Shown in pieces: positions 20,201 through 32,827 of a stretch of 64,000 nt of DNA. The notes beneath the pieces are model-generated. The model was not told the DNA's origin and made no database searches. It saw nothing but the letters and a program-made list of their open reading frames with translations. The DNA is from Paratinospora sagittata (taxonomy: Eukaryota; Streptophyta; Magnoliopsida; Ranunculales; Menispermaceae), in assembly GCA_035771175.1 (NCBI GenBank), contig CM069608.1:10760019-10824018 (forward strand), written 5' to 3'. How positions within the stretch are numbered: the first letter of the stretch is position 1; every line of letters starts with the position of its first letter. Made by a program: the position numbers and the translations under genes.

Positions 20201-23200
20201 TCTAACTTTTGAAGAGATTTACCCTTAAGCCTGATAACTCACTGAAACACTGCAGAACCCCAATGGCATTGAGTACATTTTCTTCCTCCCCTCTCAAAAG
20301 AAACAATGTATCGTCTGCGTATTGTAGATGAGAAATCTCGATCTTATCTTTACCAACTTCAAAACCATGCACCATAGAGAATTTCCTACCCCGTAACATC
20401 AATCTGCTTAGGCCATCTGCCACTATAGTAAACAAGAAGGGGGATAATGGATCCCCTTGTTTCAGCCCTCTCTCGGCATTAAATTTTCCCCTCGGCCTAC
20501 CATTGATGACCACTAAGTAGGTACCTGAGGAAATACAACCATTTATCCAAGATAACCATCTGCTGCCAAATCCTTTCCTCCTATCACAAACTTCATGAAG
20601 CCCCAATCCACCGAGTCATAAGCTTTGGCAAAATCCACTTTGAGAATCACCCCCTTCTTTCCACTCGACTTGTAGTCCTCCACCACCTCATTGGCGATAA
20701 GGACTGCATCAAGGATCTGTCTACCCTCAATAAATGTTGACTGGTAAGGAGAAGTGATTTTCTGCAAAACAGATCTTAACCTTGTAGCCAAGACCTTGGA
20801 TATGATCTTGTACCGGCTGGTAGTTAAGCTAATAGGACAAAAGTCCTTTAGGCTCCATGATTTAGACTTCTTGGGAATGAGGCAAATGTATGTCTCATTG
20901 GTTTTAATGTTGACCATGCCGTTTTGGTAGAACTCTTCAAACACCTTCATTAGTTCATCCTTTTTAGCTTTTGAAAAGCTCAAGGTTGTCTCATTGGGTT
21001 ATTAAAATGTTAAAAAAAGAGTTGAAGTTGAAAAAAATTAGCAAACGATTTTAAAAAATTGTTTATAGATTGAGTTAAGTAGTTTTTGAATAAATCTTAT
21101 GATTCTATTTGAATCCTACGATTCAACCAAAAATCTTTTGATTTTTGAGATTTTGCAATTTTTTTCAAAACATTGAATCATAGTAGGTGCGATTCGACTT
21201 GAATCATATGATTCAAGTGAAAAATCAAACCAAGTTGATAACTATGTTTGGAATTGACGCATTAGTTTAGTTTAGGCATGAGAGTTTAGTGTTTGACAAG
21301 AAAAAAATTAATGGAAGAAACAACAATCATTTATTTTTTCCTTCTTTTTTTTTTTTTTTCGTTTTAAATCCTCAATCTTAAGAATTGCATTAATCTAATT
21401 TATGTCAGCTCTTTTCTTTTGGCGTTTAAAGTAACTAGATATTCCAGAAACTGGAGGTTAATGTTTGTGTAATCATAAATTGATGGCATCCTGTCATTGC
21501 ATTTAGCTTTCAGTTTCTTGGTTATTTATTGTGATCCATTGTTGTAAATTTGTAATTATTCTCTCTGTGTAATGAGTTGAATGTTGAGTTGTATGATTTA
21601 CATGTGATCAATTCTTCAGTTTGATTTTGATTTTGATTGATTTTATGATGAGGGCTGGACTGAGTCTGACTTTGTTAACCATGATAGAGAGGTGATGAAT
21701 CTTCTGTCGTTGTTACGACAATTCATTTCTTCGACCAACTTTTTTTTTTTTTTTTTTGAGAAGATACAATGTTAGTAGTTAGTTGTATAACCTATTCCAT
21801 CACCAAACTGCACTCTCGGGGAGGTATCAGGCTCATTCTTGACCTATTAATCCCCCTCACCCCCTAGGGTGAGACAGTGGAGAGTTGAACCTGGAACCTT
21901 TGGGTTCCAAAGCCACCTCTTTACCAACTACACCAACTCCATGTTGGCATTTCTTCTACCAACATTTCATAAACGTAATCATCTTGTTTTGAATTAACAA
22001 GATTCTATAATGGAGTAGCTCCTTAGTATATTACCCTTACAATGAAAGTTTACAATGATCCTTCAATGATTGGATGGCCAGTCTTGTGATTGTTGTCAAA
22101 TTATAATGAACTGCTAAAATTTCCTCCTTTAGGTTGCCATGGAAGTTGTCACCTTGATACTTGGATTTATTTATTACACTTCCGTCTGATAATCAACCTA
22201 TCTATACTACAACCAAAAAGCATTATGTTTCCAATATTTTACTATTTTAACCAAAATTGAAACTTAAGTTCTTCATAATGTTATTGTTGTCTTAAATGTA
22301 AATACAATTTCTCAAGAACATGTGCAATGTACATGTACGACCATGACTCCCTGGCATTAATATCTCTAACAAGAGATTAGGCATATGAAGCCCATATCAA
22401 AGGACTGTTACAATGTTTAACATGATGTTCAAGGTATAGTATTGTTCCCACTTATTAAAATAACATAAAATTACAACACCTCAAAAGTGATGTGGCACGC
22501 ATTTAGAATTCAGTCAATTACAAATGGTGCATGCCAAAACATCTGGACTTGGCTAGATCCCCCTGTACATTTTCACATTTGTGACATATTGATGAGTGGG
22601 CCTCATGATTTGTTGCTTTATGTCTAGTCTATATAGGGAAATGAGTGAATCTGGAGGGGCTAACAAAATATCATAGAACCAAATGTAGCAGTAGTCTATT
22701 GTTAGATGCATAACCATGGGGAACTTGGATGAGAATGCCTTTATTGCCTTGAAAAGAACTCACTTCAAAAATGCACCAACCTTGATTAGATAAAATGTCT
22801 CCTGACAATTTCCATATATTTAGCAAACTAGATATTATAGCAATTAACTCTTCATACAATTGTGAATAAAACAACTAGTCCATCTGCAACAGTGTAGTCT
22901 TGCCTACAATATTGAGTATATAAATCTTCAGTAATATTTTCATTAGTTATATCTTTCTTAATTACTTGTATGCATGTTATTTTAAATCTTCCTCTTTGTC
23001 TATCGTTATGGTTAATAAATACTTTTTAACTGAATTCAGTTTTTTATATTCATATTTTGATATATTTGTACATATCTTTTCATAAAGATTTTTCTGATTA
23101 AGCTTTAGGAAGGTTATACTATAACTGATTTATGATAACCACAAATTATTGGACTGGATAGTGTATAGCGTTTTCCAGAAATCTGACATTGATGCCAAAT

Positions 23201-24678
23201 ACCTTTGATGATTTCAGTTCAAAAGTCTTAATGTTAATGGATCATATTGCCATAGTTGTAGGTTATTTATCAGAAGGAAAAACCAGGAAAAAGAAAAGGA
23301 GCAAAAGAGATTGCTTCACTTCTTGAAAATGTTGAAAGCTTTTAAAAGTTGATTTTTTTTCTGCTTCATCAATTCACCGAATTTGTTCAACAACCTATCG
23401 AATTGGATTAAAAATTATCTAATTACGATTGAAAAATGTTAGTTTTGCTTGAATTGGGTGATATATTGGGGATTTTAAGCACAGGAGTCAAAATGGTTTG
23501 GTAATGCATCACTACATGTTATTGTGTATGGTTGATTCCACTATTCGTCCTTGTATTTGTGATCGCTTTCTCTTCATGTCAAGTCTTGATTACTTGCACA
23601 TAACTGTGTGATACTTTTCAAACCTCTGTGCAGATAGGAGGTCATCATACAAAGGAAGACTTTGCAGTGAGAGGGAAAGAGCCCAAGGAGGAGGTCCAGA
23701 TTTACACATGGAAAGATGCTACTTTACGTGAGTTAACTGATCTGGTATGTTGGATGATGCTCCTATATTTGTTTTGAGTCTTTAGAAGTCTATTCTATTG
23801 TTGATGTTATTTGAAAACATCTCTTTTTTCAGGTCAAGGAAGTTGCTCCTGCAGCAAGGAGAAGAGATGCAAAGTTGTCTTTTGCATTTGTATATCCTGA
23901 TAAAAATGGCCGTTATGTGGTGAGACCAGTAAGTAGGACATTAGCTCTTCTCCTTTTCTCCTTCATTGTCCTGTTTTCTCTCAGGGGAATCTCTTTATTC
24001 ATTGTTTGTATGCATTTGATGAAATAGAAACAAACAGATAGAAACCCAATTCTTTCTGTTGCTTCAAGCACCGAAAGATTTCAACATGTTTCCTGTACTG
24101 TTTCTTATAAAAAATATTATGCTTTTATAACAATTTTGATGCCCTGAGACTCATCTGCCATCCATCTGCAAAAGCTTAAAATGCTTCGTATCCACTTCTG
24201 GCATCAGATTCAGATTTGGTTGGAACCTATTTGCCACTAATCTTCAATATTTATTGCTGTCCATTGTGTTCGTGTACCTTGGAAACACTTAAAGAATTTG
24301 AAATGCAGCACCAAGTTCCCTCAGATCGAGCAAATTATTCTCCACCCTTTAGTCAATTGTCCAGCACCACAATTTTTCTTTTCTTTTTTTTTTAATCAAA
24401 TGCATGTAATTGCAAAGTCCAACATTGTCGATTGCAAATAGCTGTGTGACTTGGTATCTTTCATTGGATCATGCAGGTGGGAATGACCCATTCCTATGGA
24501 AATGGCAGAAGACTTGACGATAACAAGGCACTAGCTGAACTCAGCTTCCAGGTAAAATCTCCTTTATTCTTGTTTTGTTTGCCTCCTATATTGACGATGC
24601 ACTTGAGGGCACTAACTCAACTTGTTTCTGTCACCTGTCGTGAAGATTGGAGATTACTTGGATGTGGGGATACTGTAG
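14289..24678 (+). CDS. SAP18: SAP18, histone deacetylase complex / ASAP subunit (6 exons)
   Basis: SAP18 is a small ubiquitin-fold protein of the Sin3-HDAC corepressor and of the ASAP complex (with ACINUS and RNPS1) on spliced mRNA. Exons: 14289-14414, 15066-15098, 23634-23744, 23833-23928, 24477-24551 and 24646-24678 (TAG), all phase 0, giving 157 aa. The N-terminus is Pro/Arg-rich. VDREKTCPLLLRVFTK opens the conserved fold, followed by GGHHTKEDFAVRGKEP, QIYTWKDATLRELTDLVKEV, the ARRRDAKLSFAFVYPD segment and a C-terminal GDYLDVGIL. It aligns throughout with Arabidopsis SAP18 as I know it. Exon 1 uses the weak donor GTTCCT, followed at once by a CT repeat. Intron 2 is 8.5 kb and full of transposons, but the coding frame is intact. 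Confidence 0.95.
14424..14450 (+). repeat. CT microsatellite beside the exon 1 donor
   Basis: Pure CT run starting about 10 bases after the SAP18 exon 1 donor. Confidence 0.9.
15882..15907 (+). repeat. poly(C) tract of 26
   Basis: Uninterrupted run of C in SAP18 intron 2. Its length is likely to be unstable or affected by sequencing error. Confidence 0.9.
15984..17708. mobile_element. 1.7-kb TIR element with 8-bp TSD in SAP18 intron 2
   Basis: Terminal inverted repeats of 36 bp with two mismatches: GGGAGCTTCTATATGTACCC continues as CCCACAAAACCACTCTC, and the right end is its complement. Weaker similarity extends further inward. Flanks 15976-15983 and 17709-17716 are both TAATTTTA. An 8-bp duplication suggests hAT, but the termini are not the usual CAGGG or TAGGG type, so the superfamily is open. 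The interior has no transposase and carries direct and inverted copies of a GGTTCGGT/ACCGAACC-type motif. Confidence 0.85.
18551..20999 (-). mobile_element. 5'-truncated L1-type LINE
   Basis: Minus-strand element with a poly(A) tail seen as T11 at 18551-18561 and a coding region broken at several points. The 5' end is truncated inside the reverse transcriptase at about 20999. I found no convincing target-site duplication. It lies antisense within SAP18 intron 2. Confidence 0.85.
18690..20983 (-). pseudogene. LINE reverse transcriptase pseudogene
   Basis: Three collinear pieces. First, 20983-20543 covers the fingers/palm start (CLIPKKSKSW, VLATRLRSVL, DFAKAYDSVDW). A frameshift near 20560-20600 leads into 20606-20202, with GLKQGDPLSPFLF and the catalytic YADD. 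Then 20201-19722 covers the thumb (YLGLPLGGNP, KRIKRFFWG), and 19715-18690 ends in a zinc-binding zf-RVT segment with a CTFC...H...C pattern. In-frame stops lie at 20202-20204 and 19722-19724. The endonuclease and the first RT motifs are missing. It cannot move by itself. Confidence 0.9.
21740..21947 (-). mobile_element. tRNA-derived SINE with 16-bp TSD
   Basis: On the minus strand the head reads GGAGTTGGTGTAGTTGGTAA (A box) and GGTTCCAGGTTCAACTC (B box), followed by a body and a poly(A) tail seen as the poly(T) run from 21740. The flanks are catttcttcgaccaac (21724-21739) and catttcttctaccaac (21948-21963), a 15 of 16 match. This is a textbook LINE-mobilised SINE. It lies in SAP18 intron 2. 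Confidence 0.88.
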
Positions 24679-26227
24679 AGTAGAAAGAAGCTTGTTGTGA
24701 ATCCCCAAAGAATAGCAAATGGTGAAATTTGTCTCGTTTTTTTACTGAGTTTTCTCTGTTACAAGAGTAAATGATGTGGAAACGGATGTCATTTTATCTC
24801 CAACTTGAATATGCCCGCTATGGCTTCTTGTTAGTCTCTTGAGTTTGATACAATACTCCGAAGTTACTTGTCTTTTTTTTCAGTAGACTACTTTTCACAT
24901 TGAATGCAGCATTTATACATTAGAAGGTAAATTTCTTGGACATAAGGCCTTGCAGATATCATTTCTTTTGGTTGGGGATTGTATTAGAGGGAACAAAACT
25001 ATTGTGTAATGTTGATTAAATTGAATACATTACTGAAAATATTTTGCAAAGTTGATCTGTTGGCCTAATCTTGAGCTGTGGAATTAAGAATATTCAAGAG
25101 ATTGTTGAAGTGGTTAAGACTGCTTGGCGAGGAGGGCCAATTCTAATGAAAATATTCTTTATTGCCCAAAAAAGTGGTAACTCTTGGGTTTCCATACAAG
25201 AGCGCTGCATGTTAGATTGGAAATTATTTGCAATGTTATATCCAAATAATACAAAATTAGAAAAAAAAAAGAAAAAGAAGAATTGTGAAATTCAACTGTA
25301 TATGATGTATAAGCCAAAATTCTTTAACGATGGCATATTATTTTTATCATAAAATTTTAAATTATTTAATATTTTTTACTATAAAATTATTAAAAAAATT
25401 TATATAAAAAAATAAGACACTAAATTTTTTTTTTTTATAATGTTAGTAAATATAAGACTTATTTTTAAAATTTTTTTTCCCTGTGATTTTCAGCCTTCAT
25501 TTATTTTATTTTTCTTGGTAACTTAGAACTTTCAGCCCCTGCCTCTTTTATTATTATTTTTTATTTTTCTCTAATAACTTTTAATCTCCTTTTATTTATA
25601 AACAAAATATTCCATGAAACCACACACTCTGGTGGAATCGAATCATAAAAAAATAAAAAAATAAAAAAAGGCGGCCAGCCAAGTAAGAAGGGTCAATAGA
25701 CAATAGGCCAAAAGGGTCCAAAGATGCTTTTCCAACAGAAAGGGGTTGGCAATCAACAGAGAACAATTATAAAATGTGCTTTCCTTGAAAAAAAATTGCG
25801 TCTTTACGTGCATACATACATATATAAATAAGGAGAAATGCTTCTTTTAGTTTTTTTGCTTACTAATTTTTTGGTATCCGTTAGTGTTCTCCTTCCGTTT
25901 AGGACGAAAGTAATCCATCTGAGCTCGGTAGTTCGAAGAGTACAGATTTTTCTTCTCAATCAAGAGAAATGTTTTTACGATCTAAAAATTATATCCAAAA
26001 CGATATTGATGTAGTATATGATAATTTAAAGTTTTTTATTTTTTATTTTTTATTTGATGATGTAGTGATATAATATATTATCATATCGATTTAAATATAA
26101 ATTTACATACATAACTTGAATTGTTTTAGCAGTCCTTATAAATAAATTATAAGCGGTCCTTGCCATCTGCGTACATTTTTCACTTCCAAAAAAATTAACG
26201 TAGTGAGAGGAGAGAGAGAAGAGGAAG
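24679..26227. other. SAP18 3' flank and C2-gene promoter region
   Basis: The first few hundred bases are probably SAP18 3' UTR. The rest is AT-rich with T-runs (25320-25660). The open frame at 25071-25352 ends in a poly-lysine run from an A-tract and is not a gene. A GA-rich leader (26200-26227) precedes the C2-gene ATG. Confidence 0.45.
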
Positions 26228-27153
26228 ATGCCGCCAGGAACGCTTCAAGTTCTTCTGGTCAGCGCCAAAGGTCTTGAAAACACCGATTTCCTCGGTACGT
26301 ACAATATATGCTCTTCTCTTCTCCGTCTCTTTTAATTTCCTTTCTTCCTCAAATCGATCCATCTTCTTCTTCTTCTTCTTTAAATCTTTTGTTAATACTT
26401 GCGTTCTCGGTGATCGGGAATTTGTGTGTATTAATTACAATTACAAGATCGCATCGCATGATAATAATTAATTTGTTTCCTGCTTCGAGTTCGATTGATT
26501 CAATCCTGTTCAAAAGCACTAGTACTTGTTGATCATTCAATCGTTTTCATCAATATAACCCGAGTGGAATCGGAGTTGATCAGTTTGAAGGTCGTTGTGG
26601 CTGGACCGAACTGGAGTCTTGGTTTTCGATGAGCATCTTAGATCATTCTGGTTTCGCTGATCAATCTCTGAATTTTGCAACATATATAATTCATCCGTAT
26701 TATCTTTTTTTTTTCTTAAATGTTTGTATCTTTTCAATCTCTTTCTTTAGAAGGTAAATCTATACAACCTTTTTTATACACGGTAGACTTGAGAATCCCG
26801 AATCTTATGCTGTAGTATGTAATATGTATATATTTGTTATTATGATTACTAATCTAGTGAAAATAAATAAAATTTTTGAGCCTTTTTTTTTTTCGAAAAA
26901 CAAATGATTGTAAATTATTAATTTTTCTTGAACATATATTATAATACATTATTTGAAAAGATTATTAATTAGTGTATAAACATAGGGGTCTCATATGCTG
27001 TTTAAATGGTGTTACTTCTTAATCTTGTCACAAATCTGATTGCTGTTACCATCTAGTTTGAACAATTTTTTTTTTTTTGTGCCTTTTCTCTAGTTTGAAT
27101 AAATGAAATTGACTCAATGATAGAATGCGCGCTATGAGGATGCAGGATTAAAT

Positions 27154-27530
27154 TGTTGACCTGACTGGGCCTCACTCATAAAGTGGCCACAATCTCACTC
27201 ATTCACTCATAAAGTGGCCACAATTACAGGTCTCAAACTACATAAAGTAATGTCAATTATTATCTCTACCAACTCTACTAACCAAATTGATCAATTATTA
27301 TCTCCACCAATTCTACCAACTAAAGTGATCAATTAATTGTCTACTTTCTGTGATGGAAGGAAAGAGGATAATACATCTATAAAAGTCTCAAAGTCCATTC
27401 TCTATAAGATATATGAATAGCTTATGAATTCCATCATCAAGGTAGAGACTAAGGACTTAGAAGATATATATCAAGTAATACACTTCAATATGGCTGAAGT
27501 ATGATTTGTTTTCTAATTTTAAGTCTTTCA
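27154..27530 (+). repeat. 5' LTR of the intron 1 Copia
   Basis: 377 bp, TG...CA, followed by the primer-binding site at 27533. Confidence 0.88.
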
Positions 27531-28082
27531 ATTGGTATCAAAGAACTCGTTGTGAGTATGGAAAGATGAATACGTTAAGTTATTCTAGCATGTCGTTAAT
27601 CATGGTTTAACCTTGTATTAATTATAGTGTTTGGCTTTAAATTCATGCCAGTATTTATATTCATAAATTTATTTATCATAGATTCTTTAAATAAGTTTAT
27701 GTTGCTAGTTTATTTGTAAATTTATATTGTTGTTTCTGCAACATGAAATTGGGAAGAAGATGAATAGTAATTTAGATTTTATTATTAAAAAGAAAGGAGG
27801 AAAAATGGGCGTATTTTCTCTCAACTTTAGAGAATTAAAGTCAACAAAAGGATAAACTTTTTTTGTGTTTGGTGTTTTTTAAGGATAAGTTATAGGCCCC
27901 ATAAATATATATTTATATATATATTTTTTCCTCTTAGTGTTGCTTCCTTTGCAAGCAACAAAAGATTTTAGTGGTTTTATTTTATTCTTGTTAATCTTAA
28001 CCGTTGAATCTTTTATATGAAAAACGAATGATATATAGTGGTTTTTGGAAACAATTTGAACTAAGACCCATACTATTTTGTT
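27531..28082 (+). other. Copia 5' interior, gag not recognisable
   Basis: The region after the primer-binding site where gag should lie. No intact frame or zinc knuckle was seen. Confidence 0.4.
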
Positions 28083-28890
28083 GTAATCTTTACATCCATT
28101 CGATTAGATTTCTCAGATCCATGATCCATGACGCATGATCTAGATCTATCATGTTACTTGATATTGAATCTAGACCGTAGAAAGTAGATGTATCATTAAA
28201 ATGAACATAGATCATGATTTTGGTTAACTCATGATCTGTGACCTAGGGTTGATTCTCATAAATTTTACATCTATACGGTCAACTTTACTGTATAAGTTCA
28301 TTATAATACAGATCTGTGATTTTGTGATTGATGTAATCTCAACCCTTGACTTTATATGATTAGGTTAAGGGTCATAGATCATAAATCTGGAAATATCATG
28401 ACTGTAGCCCATGTTATGTTTTCCTAATCTATAAATCTATACGGTTAAATTATATCATAAGGATACAAAATCACACAGATCTAACAATTGCATATAGCTA
28501 AATCCTGATCGTCCAGTTAACTTTGGTCAAGATGAACATGTTATGATCTGATACAACAAAAATGATGAACTATGATATTTTAATATGATGATTCAATCTA
28601 TAAGGTTATTTTTCTTAGAATCATGCTATACATCATGAATCTGTGTTGTTTCTTTAAATGTCATATATACCGTTCATTTTATTGTTGTAAAGATCATTGG
28701 GTTATAATCTTTTTTTCCAAAATGTGTTGAACAGTAACCTATAGTATTTTTTTGGCTGGACTTTTCATCTATACGGACAAATCATGCATATGGATCTTGT
28801 AATAGACACATGCACTATATTAATTGCGTAGACATAAAAATAAATTAATTATGTCTATGTGTCTATGTTTAAATGCGTGATATTTGGTTA
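28083..28890 (+). repeat. diverged tandem array, ~163-176 bp period
   Basis: The phrase 'catctatacggt' or a close variant recurs at about 28091, 28267, 28434, 28597 and 28766, usually followed about 40-50 bases later by an 'agatctgtg'-type phrase. Spacings are 176, 167, 163 and 169. Units are strongly diverged, so this is an old array inside the Copia interior. Confidence 0.45.
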
Positions 28891-29211
28891 TGATGTCATG
28901 TACAATTTTTCATATAATTATTTCTTGAGAGTAGTCACAACATCTTATGATTTAAATTAACGAAATGACACCAACTTGCCTTTGCAAGTCTCACATGCTC
29001 CAATGCTAAAAAAATCATTTATGAATGCAAATTAAAACACAATGCAACAATATATACATAACATATTTACATTCAAACATTTCATATATATATATAATGT
29101 CATACAAGAACCAAATCAAGAAAATATACTCACAGTATAAGACTTTTCAACTTAAATACAATCACCATCGCTTTTGAGCCCAGTTCCAATTTAAATCCAG
29201 CTAACTCAACC

Positions 29212-30584
29212 TGTCACAACCACTCCATAATTTAATTTCATTTATTCATATCTATTTACATTCTGTGAATTTAGATTTCAACTCAATTTAGGACTCATAA
29301 GTAGTTGAAGAAACTACTATCTTGTTTTTGTGGTCAATCTAGATATTTTCACAAGAAAGAATAGTAAAAATAGATTTTCAATTCATATTTTCACTAATTC
29401 TCAGTTTTATTTTTCTACTGGAACATATATCAATTTTATTAAAAATATAGTACATTCCTAAAATTATTCTGTCCATATCGACACTTGTAAAATCAGTCAT
29501 ACTATCATTTTACTACCTTCAACAGCTATTTTACTAAGGTTTTACATGTTCGTGAAGGTCACGAAAGTAAATTTTACTCACCAAAATCATATATTTAGTT
29601 ACTAAAAATATCAAATTATATCTAAAAAACACATTCTTACTATCGAAACGTCCGAAATTTAGTTCTCTACGATTCTATGATCTCAACAGGAGTTTCACTG
29701 GATTCCAATTTCATTTTATTCATTGAAAATAATCATAGTATTGTGCATATTACTGTTCATAGCGCTGTTCATTAGAAACATGTATAATTTTACTAAAATT
29801 GTCAAACGGTCTCCAAAAATCATGAAATTAGCATCGATGGACTCACGACAGTCCATTCTACCATTCTATAGCCTTAAACTGGAGTTTCATCGGGTTTTAA
29901 TACGATTCAAAAGGTCTCCAATATAAACTCTAACTTCCAACAGCCATAAAAATTTCAAATGAACAAATAAATGAAATCTAACCATATATTCGGGGCTTCT
30001 ACAGTCTAAGGAGTATTTTTCAACCCTTCGAGTAAATTTTCATTTAAGTCGGGTCAAAACTCCAATTTTGAAAATACCGTAAAATGGATCCCATAGCGAA
30101 AATTACTCCCAGAGACTTGTTACATCTAGCTTAACTATCAATTTCACAAAAAAATAGAGTGAAAATCACTTACCGCAGGTTCGATTTGGCTTTGAAGCTT
30201 TAAAAACCTCTTCTTTCATCGTCTTTCCCTTCGTTTGCCTTTAAGAATGAAAATTTTAATTTTTTGACGGTAGAAATTAGAACAAAAAAAAAAAAATTAC
30301 GATTCTTTGTGTTACTGTTTACGGTACTGTTCTATGAACAGTACCCGAAAGTGAACGGTAACCTTTTTCACTATTCATTTTCTTTATTATACGCTCAATA
30401 CTTATCGAAAATACACGTTTTATATCAGTCTTTATGTAAAAACATGTTCCGGACTCATTTTTAACATTATCAAGTCTATTTGACATATGTACACATGATT
30501 TTTTACGTACACATACGTATATTATACCCTTCAGTATATGTATACGTCAATCAAATACATTGACTAAAAATATGGGATGTTACA
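29212..30584 (-). repeat. solo-LTR-like element inside the Copia
   Basis: On the minus strand it begins TGTAACATCCCATATT (30584) and ends GGTTGTGACA (29212), the TGTAACNNCCC style of Tekay/Del-like LTRs. The immediate flanks do not match. A TTGCA at 28982-28986 matches the TTGCA after 30584, so some internal sequence (28987-29211) may belong to it. Coding traces of the Copia pol resume just after. Confidence 0.55.
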
Positions 30585-30599
30585 TTGCATGACGGCAAT

Positions 30600-32523
30600 A
30601 TTGGCATAAAACGTCGTATTATTAATAAAAATTCATCCATGTTTGTGGCACAAGAGATTGAGACACATCTCCATTGATAGACTAAAAAGATTAGTAAATG
30701 ATGGAGTTTTACAAACTCTTGACATTACTAATTTTGGAACTTGTATTGACTGCATCAAGGAAAAATAGACAAACAAGTCTTTCAAAGGAGCCAAAAGGAG
30801 CTCTCACGTCCTTGAGATTATACACACTGATATATGTGGACCATTTCCCACACCTTTTCTTAATGATTAGAGATATTTCATCTCATTCATAGATGACCAC
30901 AATAGATATATGTATCTCTATCTTATAAATCATAAGGAGAAGGCACTAGATGCCTTTAAGATTTATAAAGCAGAAGTAGAGAAACAAAAAGAAAAGAAGA
31001 TCAAAATTGTAAGATCTGACATGGGTGGCAAATATTATGAAAAGACACATAACAAGGTCAAATGCCTGGTTCATTCGCTCGATTTCTCCAACAAGAAGGC
31101 ATTGTTGCTCAATGTCAGGTACACCACAACAAAATGGTGTAGCAGAAAGGAGAAACAAAACTATTATGGACATAGTAAAGAGTATGATTAGCAGTTCAAG
31201 TCTTCCTATAATCTTATGGAGTGAAGCACTAAAAACCGCTGTGTATGTCTTAAATAGAGTTCCATCCAAAGTCGTTCCTAAAACTTATTTTGAGATTTGG
31301 AATGGATGAAAACCTCATTTGAGGCATTTACATGTTTGGTAATGTCAAGTTGAGGTTAAAGTTTATAATCCTCAAATAAAGAAATTGGACCCTAGAACAA
31401 TTAGTGGTTATTTTATAGGCTATCCAGCAAATTCCAAAGGTTACAGATTTTATTGTCCCTCACATACAATAAATGTTGTTTAAGCTAGAAATGCTAAATT
31501 TCTTGAGGATCTTGAAGTCAGTGGGAGTGAGTTTCTTAGAAATATTAAATTTCAGGAAATACAGGAAACCATTGGTTCATCTTCTAATTCAGATGAATTG
31601 ATTTCCCTTTATAGAAATCCATTCAATATAGTTGAAGAAGAACCAATTCTAGAACCTGCACTTCCATTTGAACATGCAAAATCTCTTACTCAAATTTTAC
31701 AAAATGATAACGAGTTAGGAATATTAAGGAGATCCTTGAGAGTTAGAAAACCAGCAATTTCTAGTGATTATGTAGTATAACTCCATGAGTTTGACATTGA
31801 CGTTGGACTTGACAATGATCCACAATCGTTTTCACAAGCCACGAAAGAAGAAAATTCCAATTCGTGGTATAATGCCATGGAGGAAGAAATGACATCTATG
31901 GTTTCAAATCAAGTTTGGGATCTCGTTGAGTTACCATCCGGTAAAACAACCATGGGCTGTAAATGGGTTGTAAAAAGGTGATACGATGCCTTCAAGGAAC
32001 AAAAGATCTCAGGCTGACATACAAACATTCTGACCATTTGGAATTGGTTGAATATTCATATTCGGATTTTGTCGACTCTGTTGATACTAGGAAGTCTACC
32101 TCAGGTTATATTTTTCTACTTGCAGGCGGTGCAGTATCCTAGAGAAATAGTAAACAAACAATAATTGCTTCATCCACTATGAAGGCACAGTTAATTGGAT
32201 GTTATGAAGCTACATCATAGGCATTACAGTTGAGAAATTATATCTCAAATCTATGGATCGTTGATTCTATAAAAAGGCCAATAAAGATTTACTATGATAA
32301 CTCGACTGCAGTTTTCTTTTCGAAGAATAACAAAAGTAGTAGTCGCAGTAAACATATTGACGTAAAGTACTTGGTTGTAAGAGAACATATCAAGGCACAT
32401 GCAATTGTTGTTGAACATATAAGGACTCATCTCATGTTAGCAAATCCTATGACTAAAAGATTGCCGGATAATTTATATAAGGATCATGTGGATAACATGG
32501 TATTAACTAGCTCAAATCTGTAG
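30600..32523 (+). pseudogene. Copia pol pseudogene (integrase to RNase H)
   Basis: Order of recognisable pieces: pre-integrase/integrase (TDICGPFPTPF near 30820, [11 protein letters not shown] near 31013, then [13 protein letters not shown] at about 31118-31156), a linker with RRSLRVRKPAISSDYVV, the very start of the RT (CKWVV near 31960), then RNase H (YDNSTAVFFSKNNK, SKHIDVKYLVV, TKRLPDNLYKDHV). Almost the entire RT is absent: the frame passes from the RT entry straight to the region before RNase H at about 31980-32000. Many stops and frameshifts show that it is dead. Confidence 0.85.
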
Positions 32524-32827
32524 TTCTTTGGCTTTTTGTGAACAATTATTTCAATTGGTGAAATTAATTTTTGATTGTGCGCATAAAGTTAACGTTCACC
32601 AATCCATTGGGATTAATAGAGTTGGACTCTGAATGACTTATAGGAAGTTCATTCATACAATTTAATATACTTTTTTAGCAATTTTATACTTGTGATGCAT
32701 GGAAGGAAATGTTTGCTTAAAGAATCTAACCGCCATGATTCAAGTTTTAAAATTTCTAATTAAGTACGTATTGGTTAGATTCAGTATGGCCACATAAAGT
32801 TTTTAACCAGTGAACCAAGTGGGAGAT

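Larger units (their letters stand above)
18083..21246. mobile_element. decayed hAT-like element split by a LINE
   Basis: Left end CGTAGTTGTTAAATCGG and the complement of the right end, CATAGTTATCAACTTGG, form an imperfect inverted repeat. Both arms are rich in GATTCAA/TTGAATC phrases. Flanks cttggaac (18075-18082) and tttggaat (21247-21254) agree at 6 of 8 positions. The LINE at 18551-20999 would have inserted later. This is tentative. Confidence 0.45.

Noticed and set aside
21865..21947. Possible tRNA gene (clear B box and A box)
   Set aside because: No cloverleaf can be closed. The poly(A) tail and 16-bp flanking duplications mark a SINE.
25071..25352. 93-residue frame downstream of SAP18
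   Set aside because: It runs through an A-rich tract, giving poly-Lys, and has no homologue that I recognise. It is probably UTR or intergenic.
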